Source: an uncultured Opitutia bacterium
GTDB lineage: Bacteria; Verrucomicrobiota; Verrucomicrobiia; Opitutales; Opitutaceae
Length of the DNA: 64,000 nt
Direction of reading: 5' to 3'
Assembly (NCBI GenBank): GCA_903825285.1
Contig: CAIJZY010000031.1
Coordinates: 1-64,000 of the forward strand
Within the stretch, counting starts at the first letter, position 1. Each line of letters starts with the position of its first letter. A model generated the notes under the pieces. That model searched no databases. It was given only the letters and a program-made list of their open reading frames with translations, and was not told where the DNA came from. A program made the translations under genes and the position numbers. Shown one piece after another: positions 41,893 through 51,800 of this stretch.

Positions 41893-44472
41893 TCAGGGTT
41901 TCGGCGGCGCGGCCGGGGGCATGGAGTGGAGGCTGGCCGCCGCCTGGGCGGGCGTGATGGTCACGCGCTCGAAGGTGATCGTGCCGGCGCCATTGACGAC
42001 CTCGGTCTCGCGCACGCCGCCGAACGCGCAGTCCGTGAAGCGGAGCTGGTCGATGACCGCGCCCGGGAAGCCGTTGAGGTACAGGACGCGCGGGCTGGCG
42101 GCGCTGGTGACGTGGTCGAGCTGGACGTTGCGCACCACGGGCCGGTACGGGCCGACGGCGCCCTCCTCGTACAGGAAATCGACCGTGACCACGGCCTCGC
42201 CCACCCGGCCGATCTTCACGCGGCGCATGAAGACATTTTCCAGGATGCCGCCGCGCTGGGCGTTGGACTTGAACCGCAGCGCGCGGTCCAGGTCGGGGCT
42301 GTCCATCGTGCAGTCCTCCACGAAGACATTGCGGACATCGCCCGAGATCTCGCTGCCAAGCACGACCCCGCCGTGGCCGTTGAGCATGGTGCAGCGGCGG
42401 ATGACGAGGTTCTCGCTGGGCGTGTGGATGCGGCGGCCGTCGTTGCCCCGGCCGGACTTGATCGCGATGCAGTCGTCGCCGGTGCTGAACACGCAGTCCT
42501 CGATCAGCACGTCGCGCGACGACTCGGGGTCGCAGCCGTCGTTGTTCGGTCCGGCCGTGTCGATCTTCACGCCGCGCACCGTGATGTTGCGCGAGAGCAC
42601 CGGGTGGATCTCCCACATCGGCGAGCGGAGGATGGTGACGCCCTCGACGAGGACGTTCTCGCAGCGGTAGAACTGGAGAAAATTCGGCCGCAGGCAGCCG
42701 CCCGCGCCGAAGCGGCGCTCGGCCACGGGCACGCCGCGCTCGCCGAAGTCGACAAGCCGGTTGCGCGCCGCGCGCTGGCGCACCGGCGCCTGGTCATGGT
42801 GGTTGTTCCAGGCCCACCAGGTGGACCAGTCCGCCTGGCCGTCGAGCGTGCCGGTGCCGGTCACGGCCACGTCGGTCTGCCCATAGGCGTGGATCAGGGA
42901 GGAGTAGTTCATGCACTCGACGCCCTCCCAGCGCGTGAACACGACGGGGTACGCGGCCGGATCGGTCACGAACCGCAGCGTGGCACCCGCGCTGACGTGG
43001 AGGTTGACGCCGCCGAGCAGCTCGACCGCGCCGGTGAGCCAGTCGCCGGCCGGCACGACCACGCGGCCGCCGCCGGCGGCGTGGCAGGCGGCGATGGCCG
43101 CGCGGATCGCCGCGGTGGCGTCGGCGCCGGGACGCGCGCCGTAGGCGGTGATGGCAAAGTCGCGCGCGGGGAAGACCGGCGCCTTGATGCGAGCCAGCAC
43201 GCGGTCGAGGTCGGACCAGCCGCGCACCACCTCGGGCGCGGCCGGCGCGGTCAGCAGGGTCTGGACCTCGAGGCCCGCGAGGATGAAGGGCGCGACGCCC
43301 TTGAGGTCGTTGTCCACGACGGGCTCGCTGACATAGTAGGCGTACGTGCCGTCGCGGGCCCGGCCGCTGGCCGAGGTGAAGCCGAGGCCGGCGACCTCGC
43401 AGACATGGGTGAGGCTGAACCGGTCCGCGCCGTCGGCGCGCACGCACTCGCGCACCAGTCCGGCATAGGCCTTCAGCACGACCGGCAGGTACGGCTCGCG
43501 CGGGAGGTAGCCCCGGTTGATTCCCTTCGCCAGCGCGTACACGAACATGCTGGAGGCGGAGGTCTCGAGGTAGTTGCCCGGCTTGCCGCCCTGGTCGAGG
43601 ACCTGCCACCACAGCCCGCTGGCCGGATCCTGGTGGCGCGCGAGCCCGGCGGCCGCGCGGCGCAGGATCTCGTTCACGGCCTCCACGTCGGGCTGCGTCG
43701 GCGGCAGCTCGTCGAGGCAGTCCACCAGCGCCATCGCATACCAGCCGACGGAGCGGCCCCAGAAGCTCGGCGAGTGGCCGGTCTTCGGATCAGCCCACGC
43801 CTGGGCCCGGGCCTCGTCCCAGGCGTGATAAAACAGGCCGGTGGCCGGATCAAAGGTGTGCCGGTCGGCCAGCAGCAGCTGCTTCGCGACATCGTCAAAG
43901 GCCGCGGGCTCCGGGGTGGTTTTCGCCGCATGGGCGAGGAACGGCGACGCCATGTACAGGCCGTCGAGCCACATCTGGTGCGGGTAGCGCTGCTTGTGCC
44001 AGAAGCCGCCGTCGGCCGTGCGCGGCTGCGCGGCGAGCTGGCGGCGGAGCGTGGCGAGCGCGGTCTTCAGGCGCGGATCGCCGGTCTGCTCGGCGCGCAG
44101 CTGCAACGCCCGGCCGGACGTGATCATGTCGAGGTTGAACTCGTCGGGGCGGTAGGTGGCGATGCTCCCGTCGGGCTGGACAAACGACTCGACCAGCCGC
44201 GCGGCGTAGGCGGTCGTGGCTGTGTCGCCGGTGCGGGCGGCGAGCTGCAGCAGCGCGTAGGAGAAGAGTCCGGTGGTGTAGTCCCAGCGCGCGCGCGGCG
44301 AGCCCAGGTAGTTCAGCGAGGTTCCGCGGCGGGCCATCTCGGACCGCGCGAGCCGCTGCGACCATTCCAGGGGCGTGGCCCCGTTGAAGGACGGCACCGG
44401 GTCCGCGGCGAGCAGGCGCAGCGGAAGCAGGAGGAGGATCAGGCCGAGCCGGCCGGGGCGGATGGTGCGCAT
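41893..44472 (-). CDS. fused GH105 unsaturated (rhamno)galacturonyl hydrolase - GH28 polygalacturonase
   Basis: GH105: WHKQRYPHQMWLDGLYMASPFLAHAA...FYHAWDEA...SFWGRSVGWYAMALVD; GH28: NNDGCDPESSRDVLIEDCVFSTGDDCIAIKSGRG...NGHGGVVLGSE. Confidence 0.93.
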   Translation of the reverse strand: MRTIRPGRLGLILLLLPLRLLAADPVPSFNGATPLEWSQRLARSEMARRGTSLNYLGSPRARWDYTTGLFSYALLQLAARTGDTATTAYAARLVESFVQPDGSIATYRPDEFNLDMITSGRALQLRAEQTGDPRLKTALATLRRQLAAQPRTADGGFWHKQRYPHQMWLDGLYMASPFLAHAAKTTPEPAAFDDVAKQLLLADRHTFDPATGLFYHAWDEARAQAWADPKTGHSPSFWGRSVGWYAMALVDCLDELPPTQPDVEAVNEILRRAAAGLARHQDPASGLWWQVLDQGGKPGNYLETSASSMFVYALAKGINRGYLPREPYLPVVLKAYAGLVRECVRADGADRFSLTHVCEVAGLGFTSASGRARDGTYAYYVSEPVVDNDLKGVAPFILAGLEVQTLLTAPAAPEVVRGWSDLDRVLARIKAPVFPARDFAITAYGARPGADATAAIRAAIAACHAAGGGRVVVPAGDWLTGAVELLGGVNLHVSAGATLRFVTDPAAYPVVFTRWEGVECMNYSSLIHAYGQTDVAVTGTGTLDGQADWSTWWAWNNHHDQAPVRQRAARNRLVDFGERGVPVAERRFGAGGCLRPNFLQFYRCENVLVEGVTILRSPMWEIHPVLSRNITVRGVKIDTAGPNNDGCDPESSRDVLIEDCVFSTGDDCIAIKSGRGNDGRRIHTPSENLVIRRCTMLNGHGGVVLGSEISGDVRNVFVEDCTMDSPDLDRALRFKSNAQRGGILENVFMRRVKIGRVGEAVVTVDFLYEEGAVGPYRPVVRNVQLDHVTSAASPRVLYLNGFPGAVIDQLRFTDCAFGGVRETEVVNGAGTITFERVTITPAQAAASLHSMPPAAPPKP

Positions 44473-44483
44473 GGGCAGGCTCC

Positions 44484-45413
44484 TCACGGCTGCCAGTCGC
44501 CGAGCACGGCGGCGCGGTTGAATTCCGCCGGGGCGGGCTGGGACGAGACCTTGGCCCAGGCCACGCGGCCGGCGGGCGCCGCGCCGGGACCGGTGCAGGC
44601 GTACTCGGCGAAGCGGACCAGCGGCGGCTTCACGTTCCACTCGCGCCAGCCCTCGGGCCGCACGCCGGCGCCGAGCTCGCACTGGATGAAGGTGGCGCTG
44701 GGCGACTCGTGCCACGGCCGGCCGAGGTACGTCGGCGGATTGCCATAGGGGAACGTGAGGCGGCACGCGCAGAACACGAGCCCCACCCTGCCCGCCGGCG
44801 TGGCGGGCGCCACGACATAACCCGTGTCGCGGCAGAAGATCTCGCACCGCTCGAAGTACGCCGTGGCCGCGCCGTAGATGAAGTCCACGTGGCCCGAGAG
44901 GTAGCACTCGGTGAACACCTGCCGCCCGGTCTCGAGCCGGAGCGTGTCCTGCCAGCCGAGCAACCGGCACCGGCGGAAGGCCACGCGGTCGGCCAGCACC
45001 GAGCAGGCCTGCGCCTGCATGCCCTTGCCGTAGGTGTTCTCGAGCGTGAGGTTCTCCACGGCCGCGTCGTGCGCCTCCGCCGTGATCAGCAGCGTGGACG
45101 CGCCCTGCCAGCCGATCGGACGCCCGTCGGCGCCCGGGATCGCCTGCCCGAGGTTATAGGTAAGCAGCGTCGCGGGACCCGAGCCGCGCAGCGTGACGTG
45201 CGGCTTGTTCAGGACGGTGTGGCCGAAGAACGCGCCCGGCTGCAGCAGGATCACGCACGGGGCGGCGTTGTCGGCCGGCACGGCGTCGATCGCCTCCTGC
45301 ACCGTGGCGCAATTGGCGCCGGCGGCGGGGCCGACGACGCGGAACGGCCGGGGCTCGGCCGGGGCGGCGGCCGCGAGGGCCGCGGTGGCGAGGAACAGGA
45401 CGAGGGATTTCAC
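44484..45413 (-). CDS. pectinesterase (CE8)
   Basis: GTG start overlapping the TGA of the preceding gene; LGWQDTLRLETGRQVFTECYLSGHVDFIYGAATAYFERCEI; YLGRPW. Confidence 0.9.
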   Translation of the reverse strand: MKSLVLFLATAALAAAAPAEPRPFRVVGPAAGANCATVQEAIDAVPADNAAPCVILLQPGAFFGHTVLNKPHVTLRGSGPATLLTYNLGQAIPGADGRPIGWQGASTLLITAEAHDAAVENLTLENTYGKGMQAQACSVLADRVAFRRCRLLGWQDTLRLETGRQVFTECYLSGHVDFIYGAATAYFERCEIFCRDTGYVVAPATPAGRVGLVFCACRLTFPYGNPPTYLGRPWHESPSATFIQCELGAGVRPEGWREWNVKPPLVRFAEYACTGPGAAPAGRVAWAKVSSQPAPAEFNRAAVLGDWQP

Positions 45414-46639
45414 GGCGAGCCGGGGCCGACCGTGACGGTGACGGGCGAGGCCATGCGCGCGGCGCAGGCCGCGACGTAGTTGGTCCAGTCCTGCTCGGTG
45501 GTGAACACGCCGGCCTCGGACCAGCCCGCGCCGATCGCGTAGCGCAGGGGCTGGCCCGGGGTGACGCGCGCAAGGACGAGGCGGTTCACCGCGTCCTCCG
45601 CGTAGCCGGCGAAGGCGGACTTCGTCACCACCACCGCGGTGCCGAGCGAGCCGTGCGTCTTCTGGCGCACCCACTGGGCGAGCGACGCCTGGTCGGGCGC
45701 GGGGACAAAATCGGTCTGCGGATCCTGGCCCTTGTCCGTGGGAAATTTATGCAGGCCGACGCCGACGGTGAGTTCGCGTGGCGCGCCGCCGGTGACGGTG
45801 AACGTGCTCTCGACCTGGTCGAGGTTGTGCCCGGCGTCCACGGTGAAGCGCTTGGTCTCGCACACCTGGAGCCCGTCCGCCTCCCACGGCCCGTAGGTCA
45901 CCTCGAAGACCGCGCGCACCGGGCCGTTGGCGAGGATTTTCCAGGTGCGGTAGTTGCCGCTGATGGCCAGCCGGTGGCCGTCCCAGATCCCCGTGCCGCC
46001 GCAGCCGCGCGACTGGCCGACATTGTACATGTCCATGCCCTCGGCGAGGTCGTGCTTGTGGTAGAAGTCGTGGCCCTTGTTGTACCAGCGGTCGACGATG
46101 GGATAGCTGACGCGCTTGCACCAGACGTCCACGCCGCTCGACACCAGCACCTCCTTGTTGGTGCCGGGCGCGGCGGGGGCGGCGAGGCCCGGGCCGTAGA
46201 TGCGGTGGCCGATGCGGTCGTTTTCCCACGCGAAGTCGTCGAGGCGCTCGGGAACGTAGCGGGCGTAGGCCTGGACCGGGAAGGGCGGCGTGACGTCGGC
46301 GGTGCGCTCGATGGTGAAGATCGCGGAGCGCTCCCCCGCGGCGAAGTCATGCTGGAAAATCAGGTCGCCGTACGCCCCGCCCCGGCCCGAGGGATCCTTC
46401 GCGGTGGGGGCGACATTGGACACCTGATACGGCAGCGCGTGGCCGGCGGCGTCCTTGACGGCCAGATGGTAGATCTGCACCCCCGGCAGCTGCGCGGCGA
46501 GCTGCGACCAGGGCACGAGGATGGTCTCGGATGGGCGGGCGAGGGCGAGCGACTGGGTGACAGTGACCGTGGCGCGCTCGGCGGCGGACAGGGAGAGGCA
46601 GGCGGCGAGGCCGGCGACGGCCGGCAGCAGGATCTTCAT
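45410..46639 (-). CDS. DUF4861-type secreted protein
   Basis: Signal peptide; ...YGDLIFQHDFAAGERSAIFTIERT...ENDRIGHRIYGPGLAAP...VDVWCKRVSYPIVDRWYNKG; common in pectin clusters (recalled). Confidence 0.7.
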   Translation of the reverse strand: MKILLPAVAGLAACLSLSAAERATVTVTQSLALARPSETILVPWSQLAAQLPGVQIYHLAVKDAAGHALPYQVSNVAPTAKDPSGRGGAYGDLIFQHDFAAGERSAIFTIERTADVTPPFPVQAYARYVPERLDDFAWENDRIGHRIYGPGLAAPAAPGTNKEVLVSSGVDVWCKRVSYPIVDRWYNKGHDFYHKHDLAEGMDMYNVGQSRGCGGTGIWDGHRLAISGNYRTWKILANGPVRAVFEVTYGPWEADGLQVCETKRFTVDAGHNLDQVESTFTVTGGAPRELTVGVGLHKFPTDKGQDPQTDFVPAPDQASLAQWVRQKTHGSLGTAVVVTKSAFAGYAEDAVNRLVLARVTPGQPLRYAIGAGWSEAGVFTTEQDWTNYVAACAARMASPVTVTVGPGSP

Positions 46640-46693
46640 GGGGCGGCAGGGGTGAAAGATGGGCGGGCGGAGGTTCGGCCGCGGGCTCGGGCA

Positions 46694-46716
46694 GTCGCGA
46701 GCAAGCCCGCTCCCAC
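46694..46716. repeat. REP-like singlet gtcgcgagcaagcccgctcccac
   Basis: Near-identical to the arms of the paired REP at 57956-58044. Confidence 0.7.
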
Positions 46717-46777
46717 CCGGGAGGTCAGGCCTTCGACTTCGGAGCCAGCGGGGCGGGTGACATCGGGAGGGAAAAAC

Positions 46778-47545
46778 TCAGCGGGCGAGCCAGCCGCCGT
46801 CCACGGGCAGGGTGACCCCGTGCACGTAGGCGGAGGCCGGCGAGGCGAGGAAGACCACGGCGCCCTTGAGGTCGGCGCCGGTGCCCCAGCGTCCGGCCGG
46901 GATGCGCTCGAGGATGGCCTGGTGGCGGGCGGGATCGGCGCGCAGCGGCGCGGTGTTGTCCGTCTCCATGTAGCCCGGCGCGACGGCGTTCACATTGATG
47001 CCAAGCGGCGCGAGCTCATTGGCCATGGCCCGGGTGAGGCCGGCGAGGGCGCTCTTGGCGGCCGCGTACGAGGCGACCCGCACGCCGCCCTGGAACGAGA
47101 GCAGCGAGGCCGTGTTGATGATGCGGCCCGGCGCGCGGCGCGCGGCCAGCGCGGCGGCGAACCGCTGGCTGAGCCGGAACACGGCGCGGAGGTTGACGTT
47201 CATCACGTCGTCCCAGTCCGCCTCGGAGAACTCGAGGAACGGCGCGCGCCGGATGATCCCGGCGTTGTTGACGAGGATGTCGGGCGGACCGAGGCCCGCG
47301 GTGACCGCGGACATGATGCGCTCGGCCGCATCACGCGCCCCCACATCGACGGAAATGACGCACGTGCGCCGGCCGAGCGCGGTGATGGCGGCGACGGTCG
47401 CGGCCAGGTCGCCACGGGCGACGAGGGCGACGTCGGCCCCCGCCTCCGCGAGGCCGACGGCCAGGTCGGCGCCGAGGCCGCGCGAGGCGCCGGTGACGAT
47501 GGCCACGCGGCCGTCCAGCCGGAAGGACTTGAGCACGTCGGCCAT
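46778..47545 (-). CDS. kduD: 2-dehydro-3-deoxy-D-gluconate 5-dehydrogenase (SDR)
   Basis: MADVLKSFRLDGRVAIVTGASRGLGADLAVGLAEAGADVALVAR...DILVNNAGIIRRAPFLEFSEADWDDVMNVNLRAVF...; adjacent to kduI. Confidence 0.92.
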   Translation of the reverse strand: MADVLKSFRLDGRVAIVTGASRGLGADLAVGLAEAGADVALVARGDLAATVAAITALGRRTCVISVDVGARDAAERIMSAVTAGLGPPDILVNNAGIIRRAPFLEFSEADWDDVMNVNLRAVFRLSQRFAAALAARRAPGRIINTASLLSFQGGVRVASYAAAKSALAGLTRAMANELAPLGINVNAVAPGYMETDNTAPLRADPARHQAILERIPAGRWGTGADLKGAVVFLASPASAYVHGVTLPVDGGWLAR

Positions 47546-47555
47546 GGGGAGCGGG

Positions 47556-48386
47556 TCAGCGGAGCTGGGGGAGCGGCGCGGGGTCCATGTCGGTGAACTC
47601 CTGGTTCTCGCCGCCCATGCCCCAGGCGAAGCTGTAGTGGGACGTGCCCGCCCCGGAGTGGATGGACCACGGCGGCGAGAGCACGGCCTCGCCGTCGCGC
47701 ACGACCAGGTGCCGCGTGGAGTCGGGGCGGCCCATGAAGTGGAACACCGCCTGCTCGGGGGGCAGGTTGAAGTACAGGTAGACCTCGGAGCGGCGCAGGT
47801 GCGTGTGCGGCGGCATCGTGTTCCAGACGCTGCCGGGCTCAAGGCGCGTGACGCCCATCACCAGCTGGCAGGTGGGGAAGGCGCCCGGGTGGATGAGCTT
47901 GTAGATCGTGCGCTCGTTGGCGCCCTCGCGCTGGCCGAGGCGCTCGCCCTTGAGGGCCTGGAAGGCGACGTGGCGGGTCGGATAGGCCGCGTGGGCCGGG
48001 TAGCTGAGCAAATAGAAACGCGCCGGCCGGGCGGCGTCGGTCGAGCGGAAGGTCACCGCCTTCGCGCCGCGGCCGACATACAGGGCGTCGAGCGGGGCCA
48101 GCGCGTGGTCCGCGCCGTCGACCCGCACCAGGCCGGGCCCGCCGAGATTGACGATGCCCGCCTCGCGGCGCTCGAAGAAACTGGCGGCGCGGAGCGCGGC
48201 CGGATTGTGGAGCGCGACCTCCGCCGTGGTCGGCGCGACGCCGCCGATCACGGTGCGGTCCGTCTCCCACCAGTGCAGGTTGACCGAGCCGGACTGGAAC
48301 AGCCCGCTGACGAGGAACTCGCTGCGCAACTCCGACGTCGGCAGGCTGCCGGCGAGCAGGGAGAGGGATTGATCGCGGATTTTCAT
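47556..48386 (-). CDS. kduI: 5-dehydro-4-deoxy-D-glucuronate isomerase
   Basis: 276 aa; NTMPPHTHLRRSEVYLYFNLP, FHFMGRPDSTRHLVVRDGEAVLSPPWSIHSGAGTSHYSFAWGMGGENQ. Confidence 0.97.
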   Translation of the reverse strand: MKIRDQSLSLLAGSLPTSELRSEFLVSGLFQSGSVNLHWWETDRTVIGGVAPTTAEVALHNPAALRAASFFERREAGIVNLGGPGLVRVDGADHALAPLDALYVGRGAKAVTFRSTDAARPARFYLLSYPAHAAYPTRHVAFQALKGERLGQREGANERTIYKLIHPGAFPTCQLVMGVTRLEPGSVWNTMPPHTHLRRSEVYLYFNLPPEQAVFHFMGRPDSTRHLVVRDGEAVLSPPWSIHSGAGTSHYSFAWGMGGENQEFTDMDPAPLPQLR

Positions 48387-48582
48387 GGGGGGACGGGCGG
48401 GCCAGGCGGGGCCGGCTCAGGGGACAGTCCAGAACCGGGGGCGGAAATCAAGCGGGCGGAAGGCGGGCGAACCGCCGCGGCCGCCCGGGGACCGGGGGCG
48501 AGCGGCGGAATCTCCATGGGGTCGAGAGGTGGGGTTGCGGGGCAAGGGCGCCGGGGGCGCTTGTTTCACTAATAAAAACTAC

Positions 48583-48596
48583 GTTCACTAGTGAAC
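48583..48596. promoter_or_regulatory. palindromic operator candidate GTTCACTAGTGAAC
   Basis: Perfect 14-bp palindrome in kduI / TonB-receptor divergent intergenic region. Confidence 0.65.
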
Positions 48597-48686
48597 GCTC
48601 GGGGCCCAGACCGCAACCGGAAAATGCTCGGTCCCCCCACAATCACCCCGCGCCCGGGGCCGGCGGCCCGCCGGACGCGGGCCGAA

Positions 48687-48700
48687 GTTCATATATGAAC
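48687..48700. promoter_or_regulatory. palindromic operator candidate GTTCATATATGAAC
   Basis: Perfect 14-bp palindrome sharing GTTCA-N4-TGAAC with 48583-48596, centre spacing 104 bp. Confidence 0.65.
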
Positions 48701-48810
48701 TATACGTTCAACAATGGTGTTGCTTGTTGCCACGCGCCTGCTACTGAATGTTCTCACCCCACCCCGACCGCACACACCCCTGTGCCACCCCCGCACCCAT
48801 TGATACCGTT

Positions 48811-51800
48811 ATGAAACCCCGTGACCACGCCATGATCCCCTGTGCCCCTGCCCTGAAGTCCGGTGCCGCGACGCCCCTCTGGTCGCTGCGCCCCGCGCTG
48901 CTCGCGCCGCTCTGTCTCCTGCTGCTCGCCCCGGTGACCCGGGCGCAAACTCCCGCCGGCCTCCAGTCCGACGACGCCAAGGCCAAGGGCGTGGTCGTTT
49001 CGACCGCCACCGCGGCGGAGGAAACGGACAAGGACAAGGAGAAGGAAATCGTCCAGCTCTCGCCCTTCCAGGTGGTGGAGAGCAACCGCGGCTACTATTC
49101 CGCGAACACGATGTCGGGCACGCGCTTCAACACGAAGCTCGATGACCTCGCCTCGTCCCTCACCGTGATGACGAAGGGGCAGATGGCGGACTTCGGCATG
49201 CGCGACATCAACGACGTCTTCCGCTACGTCGCGGGCACCGAGGGCACGGGCACGTACACGGACTTCACGGTCGACCGCAACGGCAGCCTCTCGGACAACG
49301 TGCAGATCAACCCGACGGGCGCCAACCGCGTGCGCGGCATCGCCCCGGCCAACGTCTCCCTCGGCAACATCGAGACGATGAACCGGGTGCCGGTGGACCC
49401 GATCACGATCGACGCCCTCGAGATCAGCCGCGGCCCGAACGCCAACGTGTTCGGCCTGGGCAATCCCTCGGGCACGGTCAACCAGGTGCCGGCCACCGCC
49501 AACCTGACCCGCAACAAGGACACCACGGAATTCTGGGCGACCAGCTACGGCGGCTACCGCACGAGCATCGACGCGAACCGCATGCTGGCGAAGAACAAGC
49601 TGGCCATCCGCGGCAGCGCGGTCTTCCAGCACGAGGGCTACGAGCGCAAGCCGTCCGGCGTCGACACCGAGCGCTACAACGGGATGATCAAGTACCAGCC
49701 CTTCAAGAACACGACGATCAGCGCCGCCGTATATTATTACCACGCCTACGGCAACCGGCCCAACGAGCTGCCGCCGCGCGACAACCTCTCCTACTGGCTC
49801 GCCAGCGGCAAGCCGACCTGGGACCCCGTCACCCAGCAGATCCACATCAACGGCGCGACCGTCGCGACCGTCACCGCCGCCACCTACAACGGCCCGGACT
49901 ACTTCTCCGCGACCTACCTGGGCAACGACCACAACCAGATGTTCATCGACCAGAACGGCCTGAGCTACTGGGCGGCCCCGCGCGGCACCACCAGCACCGC
50001 CGGCCCGTCCCTGGCGACGCTGCAGGCTGGCCGCTATCTCCAGGCCACCGCGGCCGCCGGCGCGGTCTTCTCCGGCACGGCGCCCCGCCCCTTCGCCCAG
50101 CCGCTGTTCAACACCACGCCGACGCTCAACAACAAGAGCATCTATGACTGGTCGGAGATCAATCTCTCGGCTCCCAACAGCTTCTGGGACCGGACCGTCA
50201 CGTCGAACGTCAACCTCGACCAGATCATCATCAACACGCCCAGCCAGACCCTCGCCGCACAGCTCTCGTTCATGCGCGAGGATTCCGGCCGCTGGTCACG
50301 CAACCTGATCGGCATCGCCAACGACAACGGCCAGTCCGGCCAGCTGACGGTGGACGTCAACGAGCGCCGCCTCGATGGCACGCCCAATCCGTTCTTCCTG
50401 CGGCCCTACCTCAGCGTGGACAAGCCCCGCACGATGTCCCAGCCCGCGAAGTGGGACACGACGCGCGGCCAGCTCGCCTACCGCCTCGACCTGACCGACA
50501 ACACCAGCCAGCTGCTGCGTTATCTCGGCTGGTTCCAGTTCACCGGCTACGGCGAGTACAAGTACCGCGTCAACCGCCAGTACTCCTACCGCGACGCGAT
50601 CACCTCCGCCCCGTGGATTACCCCCGGCACCTACGTCGGCTACCAGGCCGCGCCCTCCGGCACGCCGGCTTCCATCAACCTCACGCAGGGCCTGGAGCGC
50701 TTCTACGTCGGTGACAACAGCGGCAACAACGTCGACTACGCGCCCGGCAACTTCCGCTACGGCAACTATCCGTTTGTCTGGGGCAACGTCGCCTCCGGCT
50801 CCTTCCGCACCGACAACCTGAACCTCGGGCAGGTCGCGGCCGACAAGTCCGGCGGCACCTTCAACACCAAGGTCGTGCTCAAGACGATCGGCGGTGTCAT
50901 GCAGAACCACCTGTGGGGCGACCGCCTGGTCACCACGCTTGGCGCCCGCTACGACCAGACCTATTCCAAGTTCGGCAACCAGGGCAATCCGTCGACCGTG
51001 TTCCTCAATCCCGACGGCGTCACCTTCAACTCGTCCCTGATCGATGCCTGGTCCCCGGTCCAGTACAAGAACGGCGGCCGCACCACGAACGTCCAGTTCG
51101 TCCTCCGGCCCCTGTCGGAGTCGGCGGTGACCAAGAACCTCGGCCGGGACTCCTTCCTCGGCAGCCTGCTCAACGGCCTGTCGCTGACCTACAACCGCTC
51201 GAACAGCTTCCTGCCCGTGAATCCCGCGCAGGACCTCAACCAGAAGCTGCTGCCCAATCCCACCGGCGCGGACAAGAGCTACGGCCTCGGCTTCAACCTG
51301 TTTGACGGCAAGCTGGTCATCCGCGCGTCGCACTACGACGACTACCAGCGGAACTCGCAGAACGGCGACGCCAGCACGATGGCGCAGCGCGTCACGCGCA
51401 CGGACGTGGCCATCAGCGGCGCCACCCCGGCCACCCCGCCGATCAACCTTCAGCCCAACGTCATCCGCTGGGTCACGGCCGCGAACCCGACCTGGTCCAC
51501 GGATCAGATCAACGCCGAGGTCTCCCGCCAGATGGGCCTGACCCAGGACCAGCTGAGCTTCCTGTTCCTGCCGAACGTTCCGATCGGCACGACGAATGAC
51601 ATCCACTCCTACGGCAATGAGATCGAGGTGTACGTCAACCCGTCGCAGTACTGGACAGTCGCAGGCTCGGTGACCGACACGCAGTCGACCAACCTGAACG
51701 TCTCCAAGACCCTCGCCGACTGGATCAACCAGCGCATGGCGATCTGGACGACCATCAAGGACCCGACGATCGACCCGGTGGCCGAGCCGGCCCAGCTGTG

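Noticed and set aside
41869-44748. 959-aa plus ORF opposite GH105-GH28
   Set aside because: Same high-GC antisense artefact
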